This document shows, one piece after another, positions 1-7,114 of a stretch of 35,387 nt of DNA. Below the pieces are notes generated by a model that saw only the letters and a list, made by a program, of their open reading frames with translations, had not been told where the DNA came from and did not search any database. This DNA comes from Nocardiopsaceae bacterium. Lineage in GTDB: Bacteria > Actinomycetota > Actinomycetes > Streptosporangiales > Streptosporangiaceae. The position numbers were made by a program, and so were the translations under genes. The DNA is taken from positions 1 through 35,387 of the forward strand of contig JAFMRC010000006.1 in assembly GCA_017354375.1 (NCBI GenBank), read 5' to 3'. Every line of letters begins with the position of its first letter. Position 1 is the first letter of the stretch.

Positions 1-247
1 CGCCGCGGACCACGATGGACCACGGCAGGCCCGCGGCGGACAGTTCCCGCGCGAGGCCTTCCGCCCCGTCGGCATCGGCGTCGTGATCGAGGTAGACGGC
101 GTTGAGGATCGACATCGGGATGCCGGAGAACACCAGCCGGATGCCCCGCTCGCCGGCCCGCGTGAAGCCTCCGGGAGTGAGCTCGGCTAGCCGGGTCATG
201 CACTCAAAGTAGGCGTCCGCCGCGGTAGTCGCCCCAGCCTCGGTCAC
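1..247 (-). CDS. Partial CDS (5' part only, runs off window start); possibly GNAT-type acetyltransferase
   Basis: Open frame on minus strand from GTG at 247: VTEAGATTAADAYFECMTRLAELTPGGFTRAGERGIRLVFSGIPMSILNAVYLDHDADADGAEGLARELSAAGLPWSIVVRG; not in ORF track because it is truncated by the window edge. Confidence 0.5.
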   Translation of the reverse strand, partial: MTEAGATTAADAYFECMTRLAELTPGGFTRAGERGIRLVFSGIPMSILNAVYLDHDADADGAEGLARELSAAGLPWSIVVRG

Positions 248-317
248 GGTGCGCGATCCTACCAGCCCGGAACCCGGCCCAGCCCTCCCTCCGAGGAGCC
301 TCATCGGGTCGGTGGCT

Positions 318-1103
318 TCAGTTCCCCTCCGTGACCTGCTCCGCCGTGACGTGCTCCGCGGCGGCCTGCCGCGCCGTCGCGGCGTACTCCGCCCAAGCCT
401 GGTAGGCGGCGGCCTGCTCCGTCGCGGTTCGCGCGGCCTGCTCCGCCGCGACCTGCTCCGCGGCGGCCTCTTCCGCGGCGGCCTGGTAGGCGGCGGCCTG
501 CTTCGCGGCGGCCTTCTGGGCCGCGATCTGCTCCACGGCGCCCTGCTGCGCCGCGACCAGCTTGGCGGCCGCCTGCTGCGCCGTGGCTTGCTGCGCCGTG
601 GCCTGGCGCGCGGCAGCCTGGTACGCCGTGTCAAGCTCGCGCGCCAGCGAACCCTGGGACGCCGGGCTCGGCTGGACCGCCGCAGCCGGATTCGCCGGGG
701 CATCCTGGCGGATCGGGAGGGCCTGCGCCGGAGCAGGTCCCGGGCTGTACTGGTAGTCGGTGATCACGCTCACCACGAGCACGGCTAGGCCCGCGGCGAT
801 GTAGAACACCGTCAGGTGCGGGTCGGTGCGGGTGAAGCGCAGCGAGAACGGGGCAGCGACCAGCAGCGCGACCGCGAGGTAGTCCCCGGCCGAGTGCACC
901 GTGAAGGGCAGCACCTTTACCAGGCCGAGCGGGTAGCGGGTCAGGGCGCTGACCACGGCGACGATAACGCCGACGACGACGCCGACACCGACGGCCAGCA
1001 TCGAGCCCTTGATGACGAAGAGCGGCACACCGATCAGCGCGGCGGCGACGGCGTAGTCCGCGACCGCATGGAACCTGGCGGGCAGGAGCCGGATGAGTGA
1101 CAT
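318..1103 (-). CDS. Multi-TM membrane protein (SPW-repeat-like) with long Ala/Gln-rich C-terminal tail
   Basis: Four hydrophobic segments (RFHAVADYAVAAALIGVPLF..., VLPFTVHSAGDYLAVALLVAAPF..., VFYIAAGLAVLVVSVITDY), then ~110 aa AAAxQ pentad-like tail. Confidence 0.75.
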   Translation of the reverse strand: MSLIRLLPARFHAVADYAVAAALIGVPLFVIKGSMLAVGVGVVVGVIVAVVSALTRYPLGLVKVLPFTVHSAGDYLAVALLVAAPFSLRFTRTDPHLTVFYIAAGLAVLVVSVITDYQYSPGPAPAQALPIRQDAPANPAAAVQPSPASQGSLARELDTAYQAAARQATAQQATAQQAAAKLVAAQQGAVEQIAAQKAAAKQAAAYQAAAEEAAAEQVAAEQAARTATEQAAAYQAWAEYAATARQAAAEHVTAEQVTEGN

Positions 1104-1342
1104 GGACGGAACCTTCCTGACGGATCAGTTTTTCTGGCCGGTTCCTCACCGGTGTCGGGTATTCGCGGCTGCCCGCCCACCGGATCGCCTTATGCAGCAA
1201 AATTTTCGCGAGCATGACATCGCCGGAGCCGTGCGCCTCAAAGGTAACGGTTTGGTAAAGGTGCCCGATCGCATCCGTCCGCGCCGGCGGTCGCTTCGAA
1301 GAGGGGGCGTAACAAGCCGGCACTCCTTGCGGGAAGGACACC

Positions 1343-1693
1343 ATGCCCCCTCAGTACCAGTCTCCTGAGCAGACCCAGACCCAGACCCGGCCCCAGGGCC
1401 AGCCCCCGGTGTCCCGCCGCACGCTACTGCGTGGCGGGCTCGTCGGCGGCGGCATCGGGCTCGCGATCGCCGCGGGCACGGGCGCCGCGGTGGGGCTCAC
1501 CGGTAACCCATCGCTCAAGCCCGTCGGCAAGCCGGTCGTGATGGCCCCGATGGATGCGAACGCGACGAAGGGTCCGATCGTGGTGTACATCCACGACACC
1601 GCCAGCGGGGTGCTTGACGTGTTCGCCGGCACCGGCGGAACCCAGGTTCACAATCCCGCGCTCGTCACCCAGATCCTCACCAACCTGAAGTAA
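1343..1693 (+). CDS. Small exported protein with twin-arginine-type signal (SRRTLLRGGLVGGGIGLAIAAG)
   Basis: RR motif followed by hydrophobic stretch; SD-like gggaagga upstream of ATG; lies directly 5' of DUF4331 gene. Confidence 0.65.
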   Translation: MPPQYQSPEQTQTQTRPQGQPPVSRRTLLRGGLVGGGIGLAIAAGTGAAVGLTGNPSLKPVGKPVVMAPMDANATKGPIVVYIHDTASGVLDVFAGTGGTQVHNPALVTQILTNLK

Positions 1694-1723
1694 CCGCCGG
1701 CCGGATCGAATCGAGGGAAAGCC

Positions 1724-3088
1724 ATGTCGTCACACCGTGAGGCACCGGAGATCACGAAGGATCCGGTCGCCGATAGCACCGACGTATACGCGTTCGTCAG
1801 CCCGGACGCGCCCGGGACGGTCACGCTGATCGCGAACTACATCCCGCTCCAGGGTCCGGCCGGGGGCCCGAACTTCTACAGCTTCGGCGACGAGGTGCTG
1901 TATGAGATCCATGTCGACAATAACGGCGACGCCCGGCCCGACATCACCTACCAGTTCCGCTTCAAGACGGTACTGGGCGACCCGGACACGTTCCTGTACA
2001 ACACCGGGCCGATCACCTCGCTGGACAGCTCCAGCTGGAACAGGAAGCAGTTCTACACGGTCTCCCGCGTGCAGGACGGGCAAACCCGGGTACTAGCCTC
2101 CGGGCTAAGCTGCCCGCCCTGCAACATCGGCCCGCTGTCAACGCCGAACTATCCGACGCTGGCCGGGCAAGCGGTACACAGTATCCCCGGCGGTATCAAG
2201 GTCTTCGCGGGCCAGCGCGCCGAGGGCTTCTACGTTGATCTCGGCGCGATTTTCGACCTCGGCGACCTGCGGCCGTTCGAGCAGTTGCACAACCAGTTCG
2301 GGATGCATGTCTTCTCCGGAGCCGCGCCGGGCGTCAACGCGACGGCCCAGCTTAACGTGCACAGCATCGCCATCCAGGTGCCGGCCTCGCAGCTGACGCC
2401 GAGCGGCCACCCGGTGATCGGCGTGTGGACGTCTGCCAGCAGGCAGACGGCCCAGGTGTGGGACGCGAGCCAGGGGAAGAAGGTGTATACCGGCCCGTTC
2501 TACCAGGTGTCGCGGCTGGCCAATCCGCTGTTCAACGAGGTCCTCGTCCCGCTGGGGAAGAAGGACCTGTGGAACAGCCTGCCGCCGTCGGACGACAAGC
2601 GGTTCGCGTCCGGTGTCACCAACCCGGAGCTGGCCCAGCTGCTGCCGGTCCTCTACCCGGGGGTGTTCCCGAACCTCGCGAAGCTCACCAAGTCCGGCAA
2701 GCCCCGGGCCGACTTGGCCGCGATCCTGCTCACCGGGATACCGTCCGGTGTCGTCCCCGGGTTCCAGAACTACACCGGGTCCGTCCAGGCGGACCTGATG
2801 CGGCTGAACACGTCCATCCCGGCGTCCACCGGCCCGAACCCGCTCGGCATCCTCGGCGGTGACCTCGCCGGATTCCCGAACGGACGGCGCGTGTTCGACG
2901 ACGTGGTCAGCGTGGAACTGCGCGCTATCGCCGGGGCGACGGTCCCGCTGGTGGACAAGACGTTCACCCCGGACGCCGCGGCCAGCCAGGTGACCGACGG
3001 CCTGACGCGGAGCAGTGTCCCGGCCGGGTTCCTCGACTCGTTCCCCTACCTCGGCCACCCCTACAGCGGCTTCGACACGCCGAGTTGA
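1724..3088 (+). CDS. DUF4331 domain-containing protein
   Basis: N-term MSSHREAPEITKDPVADSTDVYAFVSPDAPGTVTLIANYIPLQGPAGGPNFYSFGDEVLYEIHVDNNGDARPDITYQFRF is characteristic of DUF4331. Confidence 0.9.
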   Translation: MSSHREAPEITKDPVADSTDVYAFVSPDAPGTVTLIANYIPLQGPAGGPNFYSFGDEVLYEIHVDNNGDARPDITYQFRFKTVLGDPDTFLYNTGPITSLDSSSWNRKQFYTVSRVQDGQTRVLASGLSCPPCNIGPLSTPNYPTLAGQAVHSIPGGIKVFAGQRAEGFYVDLGAIFDLGDLRPFEQLHNQFGMHVFSGAAPGVNATAQLNVHSIAIQVPASQLTPSGHPVIGVWTSASRQTAQVWDASQGKKVYTGPFYQVSRLANPLFNEVLVPLGKKDLWNSLPPSDDKRFASGVTNPELAQLLPVLYPGVFPNLAKLTKSGKPRADLAAILLTGIPSGVVPGFQNYTGSVQADLMRLNTSIPASTGPNPLGILGGDLAGFPNGRRVFDDVVSVELRAIAGATVPLVDKTFTPDAAASQVTDGLTRSSVPAGFLDSFPYLGHPYSGFDTPS

Positions 3089-3417
3089 TGACCATGAGCC
3101 ACACGCACGCCACCGGTGCCACCGGTGCGGGCAGCGTGATCCTCGAACTGGGCGGGGACATCGGCGTCCTCGTCCTGCACGCTCCCGCCCGGCTGCACGG
3201 CACCGAGATCGAGATCAGCCCGGAGAACGGGGGCCCGCACGGGGGCCATACCCACTCGCTGGTCCGGGAACGGGCCACCACGTCCGGGATCAGCTACGCG
3301 GCGGTCTACCCGGGCATCCCGGCCGGCCGCTATACCATCTGGGGGGATGACGGCGCCGCGGTGGGAACGGTCGTCATCTCAGGGGGGCAGGTGGCCAGCT
3401 TCCGCTGGCCGGGGTAG
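3085..3417 (+). CDS. Conserved hypothetical protein, overlapping DUF4331 stop
   Basis: 111-aa-class ORF with ATGA-type overlap to upstream gene. Confidence 0.6.
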   Translation: MMTMSHTHATGATGAGSVILELGGDIGVLVLHAPARLHGTEIEISPENGGPHGGHTHSLVRERATTSGISYAAVYPGIPAGRYTIWGDDGAAVGTVVISGGQVASFRWPG

Positions 3418-3470
3418 ATGCCGGCGCCCCAGGCTGGCGATGGGCGGCGGAACGTCGTACCGTCTGGCGT

Positions 3471-4046
3471 GTGGGGACCCCCAGTGACCGCGACGCGCTG
3501 CTGGTAACGCGCGTCCAGGCCGGTGATGATTCGGCGCTTGCCGCCGTTTACGACGAGCATGCCGGCCTGGTCTACGGACTGGCCCGCCGGGTGACCCGGG
3601 ATGAGGAGCTCGCCCGCGACATTACCCAGGAAGTGTTCGCGTACTTGTGGGAGAAACCTGACCGGATCGACCTGAGCCGGGGATCGCTCCGTGCCTACCT
3701 CGCGGTTCTCGCGCACCGGCGTGCCGTCGATGAGGTCCGGCGGCACGAGGCGCGATCGCGGGCCGAGACCGCGGCGGGGCCGCCAGAAGATGAGGCCGGG
3801 CCGGAGACCTCGGTGGTCGCCGAGGCCGCGCGGAGCTGGGGCGAGAAGCACTTGTCGCGGACGCTCGGGATGCTGCCGGCCGAGCAGCGGGAAGCGGTGC
3901 AACTCGCGTATTATGAGGGCCTTACGTACGTGCAGGTCGCTAGGGAGCTTGGCATCCCCGAGGGGACGGCGAAGTACCGGTTGCGGGCCGCGCTAGCGAG
4001 GTTGCGGACGCTGCTCACCGACGAGGCGCGGGAGGCGATCTCATGA
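3471..4046 (+). CDS. RNA polymerase ECF-subfamily sigma factor
   Basis: Region 2 YDEHAGLVYGLARRVTRDEELARDITQEVFAYLWEKPDRID and region 4 LPAEQREAVQLAYYEGLTYVQVARELGIPEGTAKYRLRAAL. Confidence 0.93.
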   Translation: MGTPSDRDALLVTRVQAGDDSALAAVYDEHAGLVYGLARRVTRDEELARDITQEVFAYLWEKPDRIDLSRGSLRAYLAVLAHRRAVDEVRRHEARSRAETAAGPPEDEAGPETSVVAEAARSWGEKHLSRTLGMLPAEQREAVQLAYYEGLTYVQVARELGIPEGTAKYRLRAALARLRTLLTDEAREAIS

Positions 4047-4954
4047 CTGACATGTCGCCTGACGATGAGATCATCGCCCTGCTAGCCGAGCCGGCGGTCA
4101 TCGACCCGCCGTCGGCGCTGCGGGCCAGGACCCTGGCCCGTGCCACCTCCGGCCGTCGGCCGGGCCGGCCCGTCGATGCGGCCCGGCCGTGTGATCCGCT
4201 GGCCGCGTTCGACCGCACCGTGGCCGACCTGGACGGCCTGCTGCGCTCGCTCACCGGCCCGGAATGGGACGCGCCGGCTCATGCCGAGCACGGGCGGGTA
4301 CGTGACCTGGTCGCTCACCTGGCCGGTGTAGAGCGGCTGGTGCTGCGCTGGCTCGACCCGCACGACACCGTCCCGGACCTGCCGGACCATGTCGTGGCGA
4401 CGCGATCCGTGGTCGCGGAGCTCGCCGGCACCGATCCGCGTGATGTCGCGCGGCAGTGGCATGAGGGTGCCCGCGCGGTAGCGGACGCGATCGCTACCGT
4501 CGGCGACCGCGGCCGGATGGTGGCCTTCCACGACCTCACCATCAGCGTCAACCAGCTGCTGGTCACGCGTACCGGCGAGCTGTGGGCGCACGCCATCGAT
4601 ATCTGCCAGGCTACCGGGCGTCCGCTGCCGCAGCTGGACATGGAGCGCATGGCGATGCTGTGCGACGAGCTGGTGGCCGCCGTGCCGCTCGCCCTGGCCT
4701 ACCGGGGCAGCAGCGTGCCGGGGCGTGCCGCCCGTGTCGTTCTCACCGGTCCGGCTGGCGGGGCATTCACCGTGCCGCTCGCACTGGAGCATAAGGTCGC
4801 CGACCCGGAAGTCATCATCGTCGCCGACGCCGTGGGCTTCTGCCAGGTCGCCGTCCGCCGGTTGCGGCCGGACCAGCTGGACGCCGCTATCGAGGGGGAC
4901 CTCGCCCTAGGAGATCTTGTCCTTACGTCAATCGACGCCCTCGCCCGGGATTGA
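4043..4954 (+). CDS. Maleylpyruvate isomerase / DinB-type mycothiol-dependent family protein (TIGR03083-like), putative sigma partner
   Basis: DLDGLLRSLTGPEWDAPAHAEHGRVRDLVAHLAGVERLVLRWL ... GELWAHAIDICQATGRPLP; ATGA overlap with sigma factor. Confidence 0.85.
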   Translation: MTDMSPDDEIIALLAEPAVIDPPSALRARTLARATSGRRPGRPVDAARPCDPLAAFDRTVADLDGLLRSLTGPEWDAPAHAEHGRVRDLVAHLAGVERLVLRWLDPHDTVPDLPDHVVATRSVVAELAGTDPRDVARQWHEGARAVADAIATVGDRGRMVAFHDLTISVNQLLVTRTGELWAHAIDICQATGRPLPQLDMERMAMLCDELVAAVPLALAYRGSSVPGRAARVVLTGPAGGAFTVPLALEHKVADPEVIIVADAVGFCQVAVRRLRPDQLDAAIEGDLALGDLVLTSIDALARD

Positions 4955-5073
4955 CCGGCTTTCTGCGCCTACCCGCTGACCAAATTCGTGTGGTGTTCGC
5001 CGATCCGTCCGGTGTCCGCGTGCGAATACTTCCGGGAGCGGAACGCAGGCACTAGCGAACAGCAGGGAGACGA

Positions 5074-6166
5074 CATGACCTCGCACGCCAGCACCCGGAG
5101 CCGCCGGGGACGGAGGATCGCGCTCGGCGCGGCTGTCCTGGCCCCCCTCACGGCCGCGGCCCTCGCCGTGGCCGCCCCCGCGCGGGCCGACGCCGGACTA
5201 GAGCAGCAGCGGCAGCCGATGCCGCGGGCCTTCGGCTCCGTCGCCGGGGCGCCCTCCGCGTCAGCGGCGCCGGGCAGGGAACAGGCGACGGCGTCCCCGT
5301 CCGGCGGCTTCCTCTACCGGAACGGCCGGTACACCGCGCTCGCCAGCGTGGCCGGACTGCCGACGGGTGACGCCGCCGTGAACGACCGCGGCCAGACCAC
5401 CGGCTCCTACTTCTCCGGCGGGACCACGATCCGCGGCTTCATCCGCTACGCCAGCGGGCACGCTACGGGCTTCGACGCCGCACCCGGCGCGACGACCGAC
5501 GCGCTCGCCATCAACGACCAGGGCACGGTTGCCGGCGTCTACGGGGTGACCACGGCACACGGCTTCGAGCGCAGCCCGGACGGCACGATCACCACGATCG
5601 ACGTGCCCGGCGCGCAGGGCACCTACATCCTCGGCATCAACGACCGCGGTGCGGTGGTCGGGGATTACACGGACGCTAGCGGCCTAGAGCACGGCTTCCT
5701 GCTCGAGCACGGCGTGCTCACCATCATCGATCCGCCCGGCGCCCCGGACAGCCCGGCCGCCCGCGACACCGCCGCGACCGGCATCAACGACCGGGGCCAG
5801 GTCGTCGGCTACTACGCCGACGCCAGCGGGACCTACCACGGCTACCTCTACGACCACGGCCGGTTCACCATCATCGACCCGCCCGGTGCCGCCGACGTCC
5901 CTAACTTCGCCACCACCGCTCCATGGGGGATCAACGACCGGGGCCAGGTCGTCGGCCAGTACGTCGACGCGAAGTCGGTGCTGCACGGCTACCTGTGGCA
6001 GCCGGGGCGCGGCTTCGCGACCATCAATGCCCCGCGGATCATCGGCTTCAACCGGGGCGTTCCCGGCGCGGGCACCGTCGCCTCTGACATCAACGACCAG
6101 GGCCAGATCCTCCTGCCGGCCGCCGGAGACCTTTACAAGTCACGGACGGTCCCCGTCTCCAGCTGA
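5074..6166 (+). CDS. Secreted HAF-repeat protein
   Basis: Signal peptide RRIALGAAVLAPLTAAALAVAAPARADA; repeated GINDRGQVVGYYADASGTYHGYLYDHGRFTIIDPPGA units; start at ATG 5074 preferred (agggagacgac SD) over track start 4988. Confidence 0.85.
5365..6120 (+). repeat. Six degenerate protein repeats (xINDxGxVVGxY...HGFL...TIIDPPGA) of the HAF type
   Basis: Visible copies: AVNDRGQTTG, AINDQGTVAG, GINDRGAVVG, GINDRGQVVG, GINDRGQVVG, DINDQGQIL. Confidence 0.85.
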
Positions 6167-6182
6167 TGTCGCCGCCGCCGGG

Positions 6183-6466
6183 CTAGCCGTGCACGGGATC
6201 CGGCGCGTGCCCGGAGAACGCCCTCCCGAGATCGAAGCCGGGATCGGCCTGGGCGCTCAGGTCGGACAGGCCGAAGGGCCGTCCCTGCTCCATGGCGCGG
6301 ATCGCGGGTTCGTGGGCGAGCCATGTCACTAGGTCCGCGCCTGCATGCGAGCGGAGGAACGCCACGTCCTCCTCCGTATGGACCTTGTTCCCGGCGACGG
6401 CCACGGCGACGTCGTACCCGGCGTGGTCTTCCCGCTGCCGCCCTTGCCGGCGAACGCGATCCTCAC
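6183..6466 (-). pseudogene. Remnant of CooC/ParA-like P-loop ATPase (internal deletion plus frameshift)
   Basis: GTG at 6466 encodes VRIAFAGKGGSGKTT (Walker A) and the frame then becomes non-homologous; the other frame continues GYDVAVAVAGNKVHTEEDVAFLRSHAGADLVTWLAHEPAIRAMEQGRPFGLSDL. Confidence 0.75.
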
Positions 6467-6489
6467 CGGATTTTCCCCTTGCCCTTGTG

Positions 6490-6515
6490 CTCCGGGCCCG
6501 CTTGCGGGCCCGGAG
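6490..6515. terminator. Perfect 12-bp inverted repeat, 2-nt loop (ctccgggcccgc-tt-gcgggcccggag)
   Basis: Direct reading; no T-run follows on either strand so terminator vs other hairpin role is undecided. Confidence 0.5.
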
Positions 6516-6530
6516 CGTCAGCTGGTCGCG

Positions 6531-6562
6531 GATAATGATACTGGAATGATTTTCATTTTCAT
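6531..6562. promoter_or_regulatory. AT-rich Fur/Zur-like operator candidate (gataatgatactggaatgattttcattttcat)
   Basis: Contains 5-3-5 inverted repeat AATGA-ttt-TCATT (6545-6557) in a high-GC background, upstream of SCO5389-family gene. Confidence 0.35.
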
Positions 6563-6638
6563 GTAAGGATGAGGGGGTAGCCATAGGAAAACGGTCGGTT
6601 CCGGTTCGCTGGCCGGCCGGGAGGAAGGACACGCCATC

Positions 6639-7025
6639 ATGTCGCTATCGATTCCGTCGGGCCTGCTCGAGCGGGCACAGCAGGGCGAGGTGGACGACGC
6701 CGCATTCGTCGACTGCATCCGCGTCTCGCTTCCGTACGCGTGGTCGGTGATCAGCGGGCTGGTCACCGACCTCAACGAGGGCGGGGCGCAGTTCGCTGAC
6801 AACCAGGTGCCCCCGCCAGACGAGGCGGCGCGCGGCCAGCTGCTGCGGCTCATGGCCAGTGACGCGATGCGCGCCGCGGTCGAGCGATACTACGGAGTCC
6901 GGCTCGGCTTCCAGAACTGCCACCGTGCCGCGGTCTTCCGTCCCGAGGCGACGGTCGCGCTCGCGGAGTTCACCACCGCCAGGTCCCAGCTGCTCAACCA
7001 GAGTCCCGAGCTGGTCGACTGCTAG
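6639..7025 (+). CDS. SCO5389-family protein
   Basis: Matches remembered family pattern: AAFVDCIRVSLPYAWSVISGLV...FADNQVPPPDEAARGQLLRLMASDAMRAAVERYYGVRLGFQNCHRAAVFRP...SQLLNQSPELVDC; SD ggaggaaggac. Confidence 0.85.
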   Translation: MSLSIPSGLLERAQQGEVDDAAFVDCIRVSLPYAWSVISGLVTDLNEGGAQFADNQVPPPDEAARGQLLRLMASDAMRAAVERYYGVRLGFQNCHRAAVFRPEATVALAEFTTARSQLLNQSPELVDC

Positions 7026-7114
7026 CCCCTGCTCACCTCCGCCGCCCCGGACGTCCCGAGCTTGTGACCTGGATGAGTGGTGGCTTAGCCGTTTGTGGGC
7101 CAAAATGAGGGCCT

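Noticed and set aside
249-788. Plus-strand ORF reading as LLRGG pentapeptide-like repeats (RRDLLRGGLFRGGLVGGGLLRGG)
   Set aside because: Antisense to the membrane-protein Ala/Gln tail; the 5-residue period is inherited from the sense repeat and the sense frame has a convincing TM N-terminus.
6183-6632. Intact 149-aa minus-strand CDS
   Set aside because: N-terminal part is in a non-homologous frame; P-loop lies in another frame from GTG 6466, so it is better read as a pseudogene.
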